From assembly GCA_019058295.1 (NCBI GenBank), contig JAHPZI010000019.1:31403-95402 (forward strand): a stretch of 64,000 bases of DNA, given 5' to 3'. A model generated the notes under the pieces. It saw nothing but the letters and a program-made list of their open reading frames with translations. It was not told where the DNA came from and searched no databases. Both the position numbers and the translations under genes were made by a program. Positions 28,243 through 36,176 of the stretch are shown here, one piece after another. Origin of the DNA: Promethearchaeota archaeon (GTDB lineage Archaea > Asgardarchaeota > Lokiarchaeia > Sigyniarchaeales > SOKP01). Positions within the stretch are counted from its first letter, which is position 1. Each line of letters opens with the position of its first letter.

Positions 28243-28542
28243 TTGGCAAAATTTATTCAGGACCCTAATATAAGCCTTGATCGCAATTTTAGGAAGGATT
28301 ATGTTCTGGTACAAGGAATTGCTCCTATAAAATTTAAGGAAGATGAATTAGGATCCAAATGGGAATTTAGAGTTGACATTATGGATGATAACGTGCTCAT
28401 AGCATCAGTAACGAAAGTTTTTAAACCTAAGAAACTAGAAGTGAACGAAAAATTTAAAGAGAAAGTAGATGGAGCAAAATTTAAGAAAAGATTTATGGAC
28501 ATGAATCTTGAGTACAAGTATTTTATTAATCATCTTGATTAG
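28243..28542 (+). CDS. Small uncharacterised protein
   Basis: A 99-residue frame from TTG 28243, preceded by AGAGGAGAAAAA, a good ribosome site that supports the non-ATG start. The product has a beta-rich middle (GSKWEFRVDIMDDNVLIASVT) and a lysine-rich C-terminal helix. No family recognised. About 120 bases separate it from the acyltransferase-like gene downstream on the same strand. A reverse frame of 72 codons covers the same region, but the ribosome site favours this strand. Confidence 0.55.
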   Translation: MAKFIQDPNISLDRNFRKDYVLVQGIAPIKFKEDELGSKWEFRVDIMDDNVLIASVTKVFKPKKLEVNEKFKEKVDGAKFKKRFMDMNLEYKYFINHLD

Positions 28543-28660
28543 CGGGGCGGCAAATATAAAGGCAAATATAGAAGATCCTGAGTTCTGGGAAAGATAAGCT
28601 ATAATTCGGGAAAGATTTAGGAATAAAATACTAAAAGAGAGAAAATATGGAATCAAAAAA

Positions 28661-29989
28661 ATGAATACCCGTAAGGAATTTAAAATGGACCTCACATTTG
28701 AAAGATCGTTCCTTCCAACGAGGTCTTCCAACATTAAGCTTATCGCTTATGTAAAAGGAGAAATAAATGAAGATTTATTTCGAGACGCAGTTAGTAAACT
28801 GGCAACTAAACACCCATATCTCAGATCCAAGGTTGTTATAAGAGGGGATGGTTCAGCATATCTTACTACTGAAGGAGGAAAAGAACCAAAAGTTATTATA
28901 ATCCAAGATAATGAGGATGTACTCGATGCGATTTATCAAGAAGATACACAACCTTCAAACTGGGAAACAGATCCCACAAGTCGGTTTATACTTATAAAAG
29001 ATGCAAATGGTTCTGATGTAATTGTTGCATATGTTCAGCATATAATCGCAGATGGACGCTCTGTTGTTTTTGTTATGAAACACCTTTTAGAAATAATTGC
29101 CGATCCTACAAAAAAAATCGAGGAATTAACCCCAATTTCATTAGTAGAAAACGCTCCTGCAGATGTTATAATTCCAGATGTAAAGAAATCTTATGCGGAA
29201 AACATCAATAAAGCCTGGGCTAAAGAAAAAATAACATTTAGTGTTGAAGACTTTATTAGGGTAGCAAAACGGAAATATGAATCCGGACCTGATGTATTTG
29301 TTGATCATGCTTTAACTCAAGATGAAACAACTGCGTTACGAGATAAATCAAGAGAACAAGAAGTTTCCTTAAATGCAGCCCTATTAGCAGCTATTCTTCT
29401 CGCAAAAAATTTAGAGGAAACGGAACCATCACCCAACAAATTAGGTCTTGCTGTTGATGTGAGGAAATTTTTAACCAAAGATGCTGGTGAGGCTTGCAAT
29501 TTACTAGCTTCTGGTACAATGGTAGATCCAGAATACAAAGAAGGTATGGAATTTTGGAACCTTGCAAAAGATATCCACGCAAAGACTCTAACAGCTTTAG
29601 GTTCAAACCAAAATCTCTTTGCGACACGAATGATGACTAAATATATGGACCCTACTTTCAATGATGCCATGTATATGTTCCAGCAAGGTGGTTGGGAAGG
29701 GACACCTATGATAAAGAAGATGGGTGGTCAAAGAGCTCCTGTTGGAGCAGTTCTTACAAATTTAGGGGGATTGCAATTACCACCAGAATATAAGAGTAAG
29801 AATCCAATTAATTTGACTGATGCTATTTTCTACCCTCCAATAGGTATTGAAACAGTAATTGAACTGGGAGTCAGTAGTTTATTAGGAAAACTTCATATAG
29901 TTACTTTATCCCCACAAAATGCTGCCAATAGGGATTTAAAAGAAAGAGTAATTCCAAAAATCATAGAGATTTTGCGAAAAAATCTGTAA
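28661..29989 (+). CDS. Condensation-domain/acyltransferase family protein
   Basis: A 442-residue stand-alone protein related to NRPS condensation domains and alcohol O-acetyltransferases. The catalytic motif HxxxDG is present as VQHIIADGRSVVF, preceded by SKLATKHPYLRSKVV, the usual N-terminal subdomain helix. The C-terminal lid appears around PVGAVLTNLGGL. Family members join an acyl thioester to an amine or alcohol. Without NRPS modules nearby, ester or amide formation on a small molecule or lipid is the reasonable guess. MDLTFERSF (ATG 28685) is an alternative start. Confidence 0.75.
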   Translation: MNTRKEFKMDLTFERSFLPTRSSNIKLIAYVKGEINEDLFRDAVSKLATKHPYLRSKVVIRGDGSAYLTTEGGKEPKVIIIQDNEDVLDAIYQEDTQPSNWETDPTSRFILIKDANGSDVIVAYVQHIIADGRSVVFVMKHLLEIIADPTKKIEELTPISLVENAPADVIIPDVKKSYAENINKAWAKEKITFSVEDFIRVAKRKYESGPDVFVDHALTQDETTALRDKSREQEVSLNAALLAAILLAKNLEETEPSPNKLGLAVDVRKFLTKDAGEACNLLASGTMVDPEYKEGMEFWNLAKDIHAKTLTALGSNQNLFATRMMTKYMDPTFNDAMYMFQQGGWEGTPMIKKMGGQRAPVGAVLTNLGGLQLPPEYKSKNPINLTDAIFYPPIGIETVIELGVSSLLGKLHIVTLSPQNAANRDLKERVIPKIIEILRKNL

Positions 29990-30005
29990 ATTCATTTATT
30001 TCTTT

Positions 30006-30530
30006 TTAGTTTTGGTTCTTTATTATGAATCTTAAAATACATTCATTATCGCCATCGGGAAATCTTTTTACAGCAATTTCCTCCCCCTCAATACCCAAAG
30101 CGTCTAACCACCCAAGGTGTCGCTGCATACAGGCACAAATATATTCATTTTCCTTTTTAGATTTTTTAACTTCTTCCCAAATGAAGCACTTTTTAACAAC
30201 ACCGTCCCCTTCTTTATCAGAATGAACCACGAACTTAAATTTCATGATTTTCGGGATGATGACATCCATAAAGGTATTTATTATTTTAAAAAGTTCAGGG
30301 ATTGTTTTTATTGTTCCTTTTTTAACGCCTAGAGCGTTCATGATATGTTTTGCTTCGATTTTTCCCATAGAAAAAATAACTTTTTGGTTTAATCCATTAG
30401 CTCTCTCAATCCCTAATTCTCGTTTCGACTTCAAGAACCATTGTCCATCGTGTTGAGCCCAGCACATCTGCAGGATGAACTTTTGGGTTGCTAAATTTAT
30501 GTCATACTTATCTTTTATTATTTGCGTCAT
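30006..30530 (-). CDS. Uncharacterised protein, resembles DUF6125-type family
   Basis: A 174-residue protein opening with a helical segment and the phrase MCWAQHDGQWFLKS, which I associate with a family of anaerobe proteins (DUF6125-like) of unknown function. Two cysteine-containing stretches (VVKKCFIWEEV; YICACMQRHLGWLDALG) lie in the C-terminal half and could bind a metal or cofactor. It is convergent with the condensation-domain gene. The family assignment is from memory and tentative. Confidence 0.55.
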   Translation of the reverse strand: MTQIIKDKYDINLATQKFILQMCWAQHDGQWFLKSKRELGIERANGLNQKVIFSMGKIEAKHIMNALGVKKGTIKTIPELFKIINTFMDVIIPKIMKFKFVVHSDKEGDGVVKKCFIWEEVKKSKKENEYICACMQRHLGWLDALGIEGEEIAVKRFPDGDNECILRFIIKNQN

Positions 30531-30606
30531 TAAATTTCACTTAATTTTTAATCTGTGTTGTTACAAAAAACAATAACTAACCTCCAATGAGGATTTATGA
30601 ATATAT

Positions 30607-30891
30607 TCAAAAACTCATTGTATCATAGGGAATATCATTTTTTTCTAACCATTCCTTAAACTCAACATCTGATTTAAACTGTTGTTTAATCAAATTTAAT
30701 AAAATGATGGAGACATCTTCAGCTTTAATAGTTAACCAATATTCATTATCAAAATCTCCATATAGATCTTTAAGATATTCGCCGCAGTCATAACCGCTTA
30801 AAACTAGGTCCCCCTTCTCATTTATTTCTGCGGTTAAAGTATGGTGTTCATCTTTTCCCCTTCTATAATCATAAATAGTTATCTTTTTCAT
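30607..30891 (-). CDS. Small uncharacterised acidic protein
   Basis: About 94 residues starting at MKKITIYDYRRGKDE (ATG 30891; the ORF track adds MKIFA from 30906). It is acidic and reads as a beta-sheet head (LTAEINEKGDLVLSGYDCGEYL) followed by a helix (VEFKEWLEKNDIP). Similar small proteins are common in bacteria and archaea, but I cannot name the family. It has the same orientation as its neighbours. Confidence 0.55.
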   Translation of the reverse strand: MKKITIYDYRRGKDEHHTLTAEINEKGDLVLSGYDCGEYLKDLYGDFDNEYWLTIKAEDVSIILLNLIKQQFKSDVEFKEWLEKNDIPYDTMSF

Positions 30892-30946
30892 AGCAAAAAT
30901 TTTCAATTATTAAAGTTTCTCTAAAGATTTTATGTTAATAAAAAAT

Positions 30947-30958
30947 AAAAAAAAAAAA
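30947..30958 (-). terminator. T-run downstream of the four-helix membrane gene
   Basis: On the coding strand this is an uninterrupted run of 12 T, ten bases past the stop codon of the membrane gene at 30969. Archaeal transcription commonly ends at such T-runs without a hairpin. No stem is visible. Confidence 0.5.
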
Positions 30959-30968
30959 GATATTAATA

Positions 30969-31538
30969 TTAAGGTTTTTTTAACCAATATCTAAGATATA
31001 TTAAAACAATCACTACCATTGGAATGCCCACTATTATCACCAACCACCCTAGCGTTAGGAGATATGCGTATACCCAGTAGCTGTAAGGTTTATTGCCAAA
31101 AGGAGTAAAATAATTTCCATCAATTGCTATATAAATGCAATAGGCGATAAACATAAATATTCCACAGCCACTACCTCCTATTGCTTTTTTCTTTTTTGAA
31201 TTCTCGTCTTTGAACTTAGTTCGTTCATTAGTAGGTAATTTTTGCCACCAGAGATACCCTCCTAAGCCAAAAATTAATGCCGCGGGTATTCCAACAAATA
31301 ATAGTTCCCATAAAATCAGGATAATGATGAAACTTACTACCCAATTCAAACTCCATTCATCAAAAGTCGCTGTTCCGTAATTTCCAATGGGAGACGTTTG
31401 AATATGCCAAATTAGGACGATCACTGCAATTATACAAAGAATTACAATTGCTATTACAAAAAAGAATAGAGCTTTCCAATGTTTTTTAATCATATCTTTC
31501 CAAAATTGTTCATCAGTCATTTTCTGCTCGTTTTCCAT
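30969..31538 (-). CDS. Uncharacterised membrane protein, about four helices
   Basis: A 189-residue protein with a short polar N-terminus (MENEQKMTDEQFWKDMIKKH) and four likely membrane segments: LFFFVIAIVILCIIAVIVLI, WVVSFIIILILWELLFVGI, GIFMFIAYCIYIAI and LLTLGWLVIIVGIPMVVIVLI. A basic loop ERTKFKDENSKKKKA lies in the middle. No family recognised. A T-run follows the stop. Confidence 0.6.
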   Translation of the reverse strand: MENEQKMTDEQFWKDMIKKHWKALFFFVIAIVILCIIAVIVLIWHIQTSPIGNYGTATFDEWSLNWVVSFIIILILWELLFVGIPAALIFGLGGYLWWQKLPTNERTKFKDENSKKKKAIGGSGCGIFMFIAYCIYIAIDGNYFTPFGNKPYSYWVYAYLLTLGWLVIIVGIPMVVIVLIYLRYWLKKP

Positions 31539-31673
31539 ATTAATCTTTTATTACTTTCTTATTTTTTTGGTATTTTTTTTTACTTTTATCCTTATTATTT
31601 ATATTTTAAAAATAGTTTGACAGAAATTATACCATCGAATTACGATGCTTTTAAGGGAGAATACTAAGATTTA

Positions 31674-32369
31674 TTATATCAGATCTTTTAATGCAAGAAT
31701 CAAAACCATCGTAAAAATACCAGCAACTATTAAAATCAATTGTCTGATACTATATTTTGCCCCCAATTTCCGATGTAGTTCAGGAGTTAAATCAGATAAT
31801 GCTATATACAAAAAACTTGCTGCCGAAATTGCTAGTACATAAGGGATGACAAGAGATATCTCATCTAAAATAAAATAACTTATAATCGCAGCAGGAATCG
31901 TAGTTGATCCTGATAAACTATTGTAAATAAAGGCTTTTTTCTTTGAATAGTTTTTATCAATTAAGATTCCAAGATCTCCTACTTCTTGTGGAATTTCGTG
32001 TACAATTACAGAAAGACTAACGGCGATTCCAATTGTAAAATCAATTAGAAATGCAGCGGCTATCACAATCCCATCAACAAGATTGTGAAACGCATCTCCA
32101 AAAATAATGATTGGTCCCGCTGCAGATTCTGTGACTTCACATTCAACTTGATGGCAATGACGCCAGATTATTAGTTTTTCTAAGATGAAAAAAAACATTA
32201 ATCCAATTAGGATCATCGGTAAAACTAAATTAAGGTTATATCCTGACCGTATAATCGCTGTGGGGATCATTCCTAAAAATGCTGCTGCTAATAACGTCCC
32301 TGTCGCATATGCTACTAAACATGGAATAAGTTTTTCCTGATGAGCTTTTCCTAACTGAATAAAACCCAT
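31674..32369 (-). CDS. ZIP-family metal transporter
   Basis: The frame encodes a ZIP permease for divalent metals such as zinc. The binuclear metal site is visible as AFHNLVDGIVIAAAF in one helix and VIVHEIPQEVGDLGIL in the next. The annotated ATG at 32369 removes the first membrane helix: in-frame codons upstream encode WFNILFWIIFFSILGSIGAII back to a stop at 32451, with no ATG, GTG or TTG among them. Translation may begin at a rare codon such as ATT 32429, or the upstream part may be damaged. It diverges from the HxlR regulator. Confidence 0.8.
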   Translation of the reverse strand: MGFIQLGKAHQEKLIPCLVAYATGTLLAAAFLGMIPTAIIRSGYNLNLVLPMILIGLMFFFILEKLIIWRHCHQVECEVTESAAGPIIIFGDAFHNLVDGIVIAAAFLIDFTIGIAVSLSVIVHEIPQEVGDLGILIDKNYSKKKAFIYNSLSGSTTIPAAIISYFILDEISLVIPYVLAISAASFLYIALSDLTPELHRKLGAKYSIRQLILIVAGIFTMVLILALKDLI

Positions 32370-32475
32370 TGCTATGATTATTGCTCCAATACTGCCTAAA
32401 ATGCTAAAAAATATTATCCAGAAGAGAATATTGAACCAACTCTTGGATTTTTATTAGATAGATTAATTTTATAAC

Positions 32476-32563
32476 AACTAATTTATATTAAAATATATTA
32501 ACTATAAAACATATATCAACTATAAAATATAAATTAACTAGTATAAAGAAGAGAAGTAACTAT
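32476..32563. promoter_or_regulatory. Iterated AACTA repeats between ZIP and HxlR genes
   Basis: The element AACTA recurs at 32476, 32500, 32518, 32536 and 32558. The copies at 32500 and 32518 extend to AACTATAAAA, and the last four spacings are 18, 18 and 22 bases, close to two helical turns. Position between a metal transporter and a divergent Cys-rich regulator makes an operator array plausible. The region is very AT-rich, so chance cannot be excluded. Confidence 0.4.
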
Positions 32564-32584
32564 ACAATTGGAAAGCTGATATAA

Positions 32585-32923
32585 ATGAATGAAGTCAATT
32601 GTGATTGTGGGATGAATGATTGTTTTCCTGGATGTGGGTGCGAGATATTAACCTTTTTAGGAAAGAAATGGAGCGTGTATATAATAATGCATTTAATGGA
32701 AATTCAACAGCTCCGATTTAATAAGTTCCTCAATCACATGCCAAAATTAGGACCAAAAAGTCTCTCTGCCAGATTAAAAGAAGCCGAAAATCTAGAATTA
32801 ATAAATAGATCTGTTGAAACTAATAGTCCTGTAAAAGTATTGTATTCTTTAACTAAAAAAGGTATAGAACTTGGAAATTTATTAAAAAAAATGAAACATT
32901 TAGTCCATTCTTGGACAAATTAA
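32585..32923 (+). CDS. HxlR-family transcriptional regulator with Cys-rich N-terminus
   Basis: A 112-residue winged-helix protein of the HxlR/MarR-like group: LGKKWSVYIIMHLMEIQQLRFNKFLN, then GPKSLSARLKEAENLELINR as the recognition helix, and VLYSLTKKGIELG as the wing. It is unusual in its N-terminus, CDCGMNDCFPGCGC, which holds five cysteines within 14 residues and could bind zinc, another metal or an Fe-S cluster. The divergent ZIP transporter and repeat array upstream suggest control of metal uptake. Confidence 0.85.
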   Translation: MNEVNCDCGMNDCFPGCGCEILTFLGKKWSVYIIMHLMEIQQLRFNKFLNHMPKLGPKSLSARLKEAENLELINRSVETNSPVKVLYSLTKKGIELGNLLKKMKHLVHSWTN

Positions 32924-33000
32924 TCATTCCTAATAATAAATTTAAGGAGGAATGAGAATTAGTTTAAAAAAATAAAATAAATAAGATTAGAAAAATCAAA

Positions 33001-34177
33001 TTACTTTTTTGATAAATATCGAATTTTAACCATTAAATCCCGGAGTTCCATTTTATCATTATCAGCAGTTATATATTTCTTTTTAACACCTTCATCAAGT
33101 GCGAACGTTGTAATTTGATTTCCTTGGAGGGAAACCATTTTACCGAAGTCACCATTCAACACGAGTTTCATGGCAGCTAATCCAAATCGTAATCCTAGGA
33201 TTCGGTCAAATGAGTTTGGGTGTCCTGCTCTCATTGTATGTCCTAAAACAACGCTTCGTACTTCAAAATCCACACTATTCTCTTGAAATTCCTCTTTTAA
33301 ATCATCTCTTAGCTTTAATTCATCGACAAGGACTTGAGACATATTTAAAGCAGGTAATACAGGATTTCCAAACGTATCTTTTGGTAATTTATCAATTGTC
33401 TCTTGTGTAATTGTCTTAAAGTCTCGTTTAAGCGAATCTTGATCCGGATAAGCACCTTCAGAGCACGCAATAATATGATATTTATATCCTGCTTTAACTC
33501 TCTTTTTAAGAACTTCGATAACATCTCTTTCTAAACTGAACGGGGTTTCTGGGATCAAAATGATATCTGCACCACTCGAAATTCCACTATACATCGTAAG
33601 AAATCCAGCATCACGTCCCATAACTTCTACAATAAAAACTCTTTGATGTGATCGTGCGGTGGTTGTTAAATTATCCATTGCATCCGATGCTAATTGAACT
33701 GCGCTCCAAAATCCAAAAGTGTAATGGGTTCCTGCTAGATCATTATCAATCGTTTTTGGGCAGCCAACGACCTTCGCATTTGCATGTTTATACATCAAAT
33801 CTGCCACTCCTAATGTATCATCACCCCCTATGCATATTAGAGCATCGATTCCTAACTCATCAAACTTAGCAGCCAATTCTTTTGCTCTTTTTTCTTTTGA
33901 TTCAACACCTTTAAAAGGATTAGTTCTGCTTGTATAGAGAATAGTACCACCTATGGTATGAAGGTCATCATGGTCAGCAATGTTAAGTGGTATTGTCAGA
34001 TTTTCTAAAAATCCTTTCCATCCTTTAAGAATTCCAACACATTCAACACCGGCATCAAATGCTTTAAGCATGATACCATATAATACAGAATTTAAACCGG
34101 GGCAGTATACGGCAGTCAAGGAAAATCTTGAGCATGGCTCCGCCGCCCGTCAAAATACCAACTTTTTTAATTGTCAT
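33001..34177 (-). CDS. pfp: 6-phosphofructokinase, PPi-type residues, reading frame interrupted by a 31-nt putative intron
   Basis: PFK family protein. GGDDTLGVAD and GCPKTIDNDLAG carry the Asp and Lys that mark pyrophosphate-dependent enzymes (ATP enzymes have GGDGS and PGTIDND), and VIVEVMGRDAGF-type sequence follows. The ORF track begins at TTG 34119 and would lack the first beta strand. The true N-terminus starts at ATG 34177, MTIKKVGILTGGG, in another frame. Deleting 34107-34137 joins them as TGGGDCPGLNSVLYG, the exact family motif, for a protein of about 381 residues. Catalyses reversible fructose-6-phosphate phosphorylation. If the 31 nt were not removed, the gene would be inactive. 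Confidence 0.85.
34107..34137 (-). other. Putative archaeal mRNA intron (31 nt, bulge-helix-bulge)
   Basis: The sense sequence begins CCATGCTCAAG and ends CTGCCGTAT. Exon 1 ends GGCGGAG and exon 2 begins ACTGCCCCGG. Exon nts GCGG pair with intron nts CCGT (four pairs, one G-U); 3-nt bulges AG^C and AT^A flank this helix on opposite strands. The inner helix has CA/TG plus TCAAG/CTTGA with a 6-nt loop, and the outer exon helix has GGGCG against C(T)GCCC with one bulged T. Cleavage after the second bulge base gives GGA GAC TGC CCC, restoring GGGDCPG. Confidence 0.75.
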
Positions 34178-34268
34178 TTAAATTTCACTTTTTAACAATT
34201 ATTCAATATAGATTGATTAACCATTTTCGATTAAAAATATTTTGAAAAAGTCTTATTTTATTGTTTAT

Positions 34269-34835
34269 CTATTTTAAATTTTCAATTTTTTCAAAAGTAT
34301 ATTTTGAACTATCTTCGGGGATTATATAACTCCCTCCGCTAAGATCAGCAATTTTTAAAGTAAATTCAAGTTGTCCTTTCATGGCTTTTTGTAAATCTTT
34401 TAAAGTATCTTTTATTTCGCTTTTTTCTGGATTACCATCTTCAAGATTATTTAGATAGATTGAAATAGCTCGCTCAAATCTGAGTAATATTCCTTCTACA
34501 TTAGTATAATAAAATTCAGCACTCGGTCCAGGTTCTACTTTTAAATCCAATTCAGATATTTCTAAATTTCCTGTCGGAGAACGATATATTTTAGATTTTA
34601 GATCGTTTTCTTCAGTGATTTTTAAAGTTATAATACCAGCATCCATTCTAGTAGTTAAAGGTATAATATCATTATTTTCAAAATCACATCTATTACATTT
34701 AAATTTTAAAAATAGCATTTTATCCTTATCTGGAAGGTCGTATATAATCTGATTAATTAAAATGTCGCCATCTTTACATGCTGGACATTTAAAATTCGTA
34801 ACTTTTTCCTCTGTATTTTTCTTCTTTTCTTGCAT
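34269..34835 (-). CDS. ZPR1-type zinc finger protein
   Basis: A 188-residue archaeal ZPR1 homologue with one zinc finger, CPACKDGDILINQIIYDLP to FKCNRCDFENNDI, followed by the ZPR1 beta domain (KITEENDLKSKIYRSPTGNLEISELDLKVEPG; YTNVEGILLRFE). In eukaryotes ZPR1 contacts eEF1A and growth-factor receptors; the archaeal role is not well defined. Length and single-module layout match archaeal members. It is on the minus strand with a 413-base gap upstream before the oxidoreductase operon. Confidence 0.88.
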   Translation of the reverse strand: MQEKKKNTEEKVTNFKCPACKDGDILINQIIYDLPDKDKMLFLKFKCNRCDFENNDIIPLTTRMDAGIITLKITEENDLKSKIYRSPTGNLEISELDLKVEPGPSAEFYYTNVEGILLRFERAISIYLNNLEDGNPEKSEIKDTLKDLQKAMKGQLEFTLKIADLSGGSYIIPEDSSKYTFEKIENLK

Positions 34836-35059
34836 TGTGAAAAATTAAAGTCTTAGTTATGTAAACAAAGGATAATATGTTATTATTTTTTTTTTATAAT
34901 CAAAAAAATTTATTCTTTTATAGTCAATTTAATATCTATAAGGTTTTTAAAGTATTAATTTAATAACTTTATCCGAAAATTTTTAATAGTATCCGCTTTT
35001 TAAAATAGATAATACTGCATTAATACTTTTCTAAAGGAATAATATAAAGTTGGGAAATT

Positions 35060-35158
35060 ATGCGAGATACGGAAAAAAAAAATTATTTATTAATTCCAAA
35101 CTCTATATTATCGTTATTTATTGTACTATTAGTAGTATTAGTAATCTTAATTTTATAA
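35060..35158 (+). CDS. Possible 32-residue single-pass membrane peptide
   Basis: A short frame too small for the track: ATG CGA GAT ACG to TAA, translating as MRDTEKKNYL then a hydrophobic stretch ILSLFIVLLVVLVILIL to the end. The charged head plus C-terminal membrane anchor resembles small tail-anchored proteins such as Sec61-beta, but it is too short and too simple to assign. TTGGGAAATT precedes the start. It lies in the otherwise gene-free 34836-35248 gap, which apart from this shows only AT-rich sequence likely to hold the oxidoreductase promoter. Confidence 0.35.
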   Translation: MRDTEKKNYLLIPNSILSLFIVLLVVLVILIL

Positions 35159-35248
35159 CGCAAACAATAAAAACTTTCTTCTCTGCGTTTTTGTTGGTTG
35201 CTTAGACATTAATTATATAATTATCAAGAAGAAAAAAGTTGGAAAAAA

Positions 35249-35824
35249 TTGACGGAAGGCACTATAATTGAAATAACATTTCATGGCCGTGGAGGTCAGA
35301 CTGCAATTACTGCAAGTCAATTACTTGCTGAAATGGCTTATGAAAAGGGATTTAAAGATACAATCGCAATCCCCATTATTGGCGCTGAGCGAAGAGGGGC
35401 CCCGATCCAAGCATTTACTAAAATTTCGAAGGATAAACCAATTAGAACTTACGATAGTGTTAAAGAACCCGATTATATGTTTATATTTGACACGTCTTTA
35501 TTGGATATTCCTAGAATAAGGGACTCTATTAAGGAAGGGGTTACGCTTATCGCAGATAGCGTAGATTCTATTGATAAGAGCAAATTGCCTAAAGATGTAA
35601 AAGTCTACATAGTAGATGCTACCGGGATTTGTATTAATAGAAGTTTTATGCATTCTAGTGGTCCAATTTTAAATATCCCGATGTTAGGAGCATTTGGAAA
35701 GGTTTCAGGATATTATGATTTAGAAGTAATGGAAAAAGTACTAAAAAAGAATTTTGGAGAAAGTAAATTAGAAAAAAATATGAATGTTGCACAGGATGCA
35801 TACGAAACGGTAAAGGAGGTATGA
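35249..35824 (+). CDS. porC: 2-oxoacid (pyruvate):ferredoxin oxidoreductase, gamma subunit
   Basis: First gene of a gamma-delta-alpha-beta operon. The 191-residue product shows ITFHGRGGQTAITASQLLAE and AIPIIGAERRGAPIQAFTKI, hallmarks of the gamma (domain III) subunit. It starts at TTG 35249; no in-frame ATG is near. The complex decarboxylates a 2-oxoacid to its acyl-CoA and reduces ferredoxin, or runs in reverse to fix CO2. Pyruvate is the best guess from the beta subunit, but 2-oxoisovalerate is possible since both enzymes share this order. Confidence 0.9.
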   Translation: MTEGTIIEITFHGRGGQTAITASQLLAEMAYEKGFKDTIAIPIIGAERRGAPIQAFTKISKDKPIRTYDSVKEPDYMFIFDTSLLDIPRIRDSIKEGVTLIADSVDSIDKSKLPKDVKVYIVDATGICINRSFMHSSGPILNIPMLGAFGKVSGYYDLEVMEKVLKKNFGESKLEKNMNVAQDAYETVKEV

Positions 35825-35828
35825 AATA

Positions 35829-36176
35829 ATGTCTGATACAGAGAAATGGAAAAAAATAAATAAATCGAAGGAAGAACGTCCAAAAGTTCAAGAGTATAAG
35901 AATTGGAAAGAGTTATCTCCAATCCCTATATCCTTACCAATTGATGGTTCTATAGGAAACACAGGTGATTGGAGAACTTTTAGACCTGTAATCAATCAAG
36001 AAGGATGTAATAAATGTGGAATTTGTTGGATGTATTGTCCCGAAGGAACGATAAGGAAACGTGAAGATGGTTCCTTTGAAGTTGATTTAATTTATTGTAA
36101 AGGTTGTGGGATCTGCGCAAAAGAATGTCCTACTAATAATATTGAAATGGTAAGGGAGAGTGATATTAAAAAATGA
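35829..36176 (+). CDS. porD: 2-oxoacid (pyruvate):ferredoxin oxidoreductase, delta (ferredoxin) subunit
   Basis: The 115-residue delta subunit carries two 4Fe-4S motifs: CNKCGICWMYCPEG and CKGCGICAKECPTN, which pass electrons from the TPP centre to ferredoxin. GGAGGTATGAAATA is a strong ribosome site, and the gene lies 4 bases after porC. The preceding SPIPISLPIDGSIGNTGDWRTFRP segment is typical of the delta subunit. The 3' end overlaps the alpha gene by four bases. Confidence 0.93.
   Translation: MSDTEKWKKINKSKEERPKVQEYKNWKELSPIPISLPIDGSIGNTGDWRTFRPVINQEGCNKCGICWMYCPEGTIRKREDGSFEVDLIYCKGCGICAKECPTNNIEMVRESDIKK

Noticed and set aside
34120-34177. Start of phosphofructokinase simply at TTG 34119
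   Set aside because: This would delete the first beta strand and phosphate loop (GILTGGGD), while those residues are encoded immediately upstream in another frame.
34107-34177. A +1 ribosomal frameshift as the main explanation in the phosphofructokinase gene
   Set aside because: It would leave about ten extra residues inside the phosphate-binding loop, and no slippery sequence is evident; the splice model restores the exact motif.
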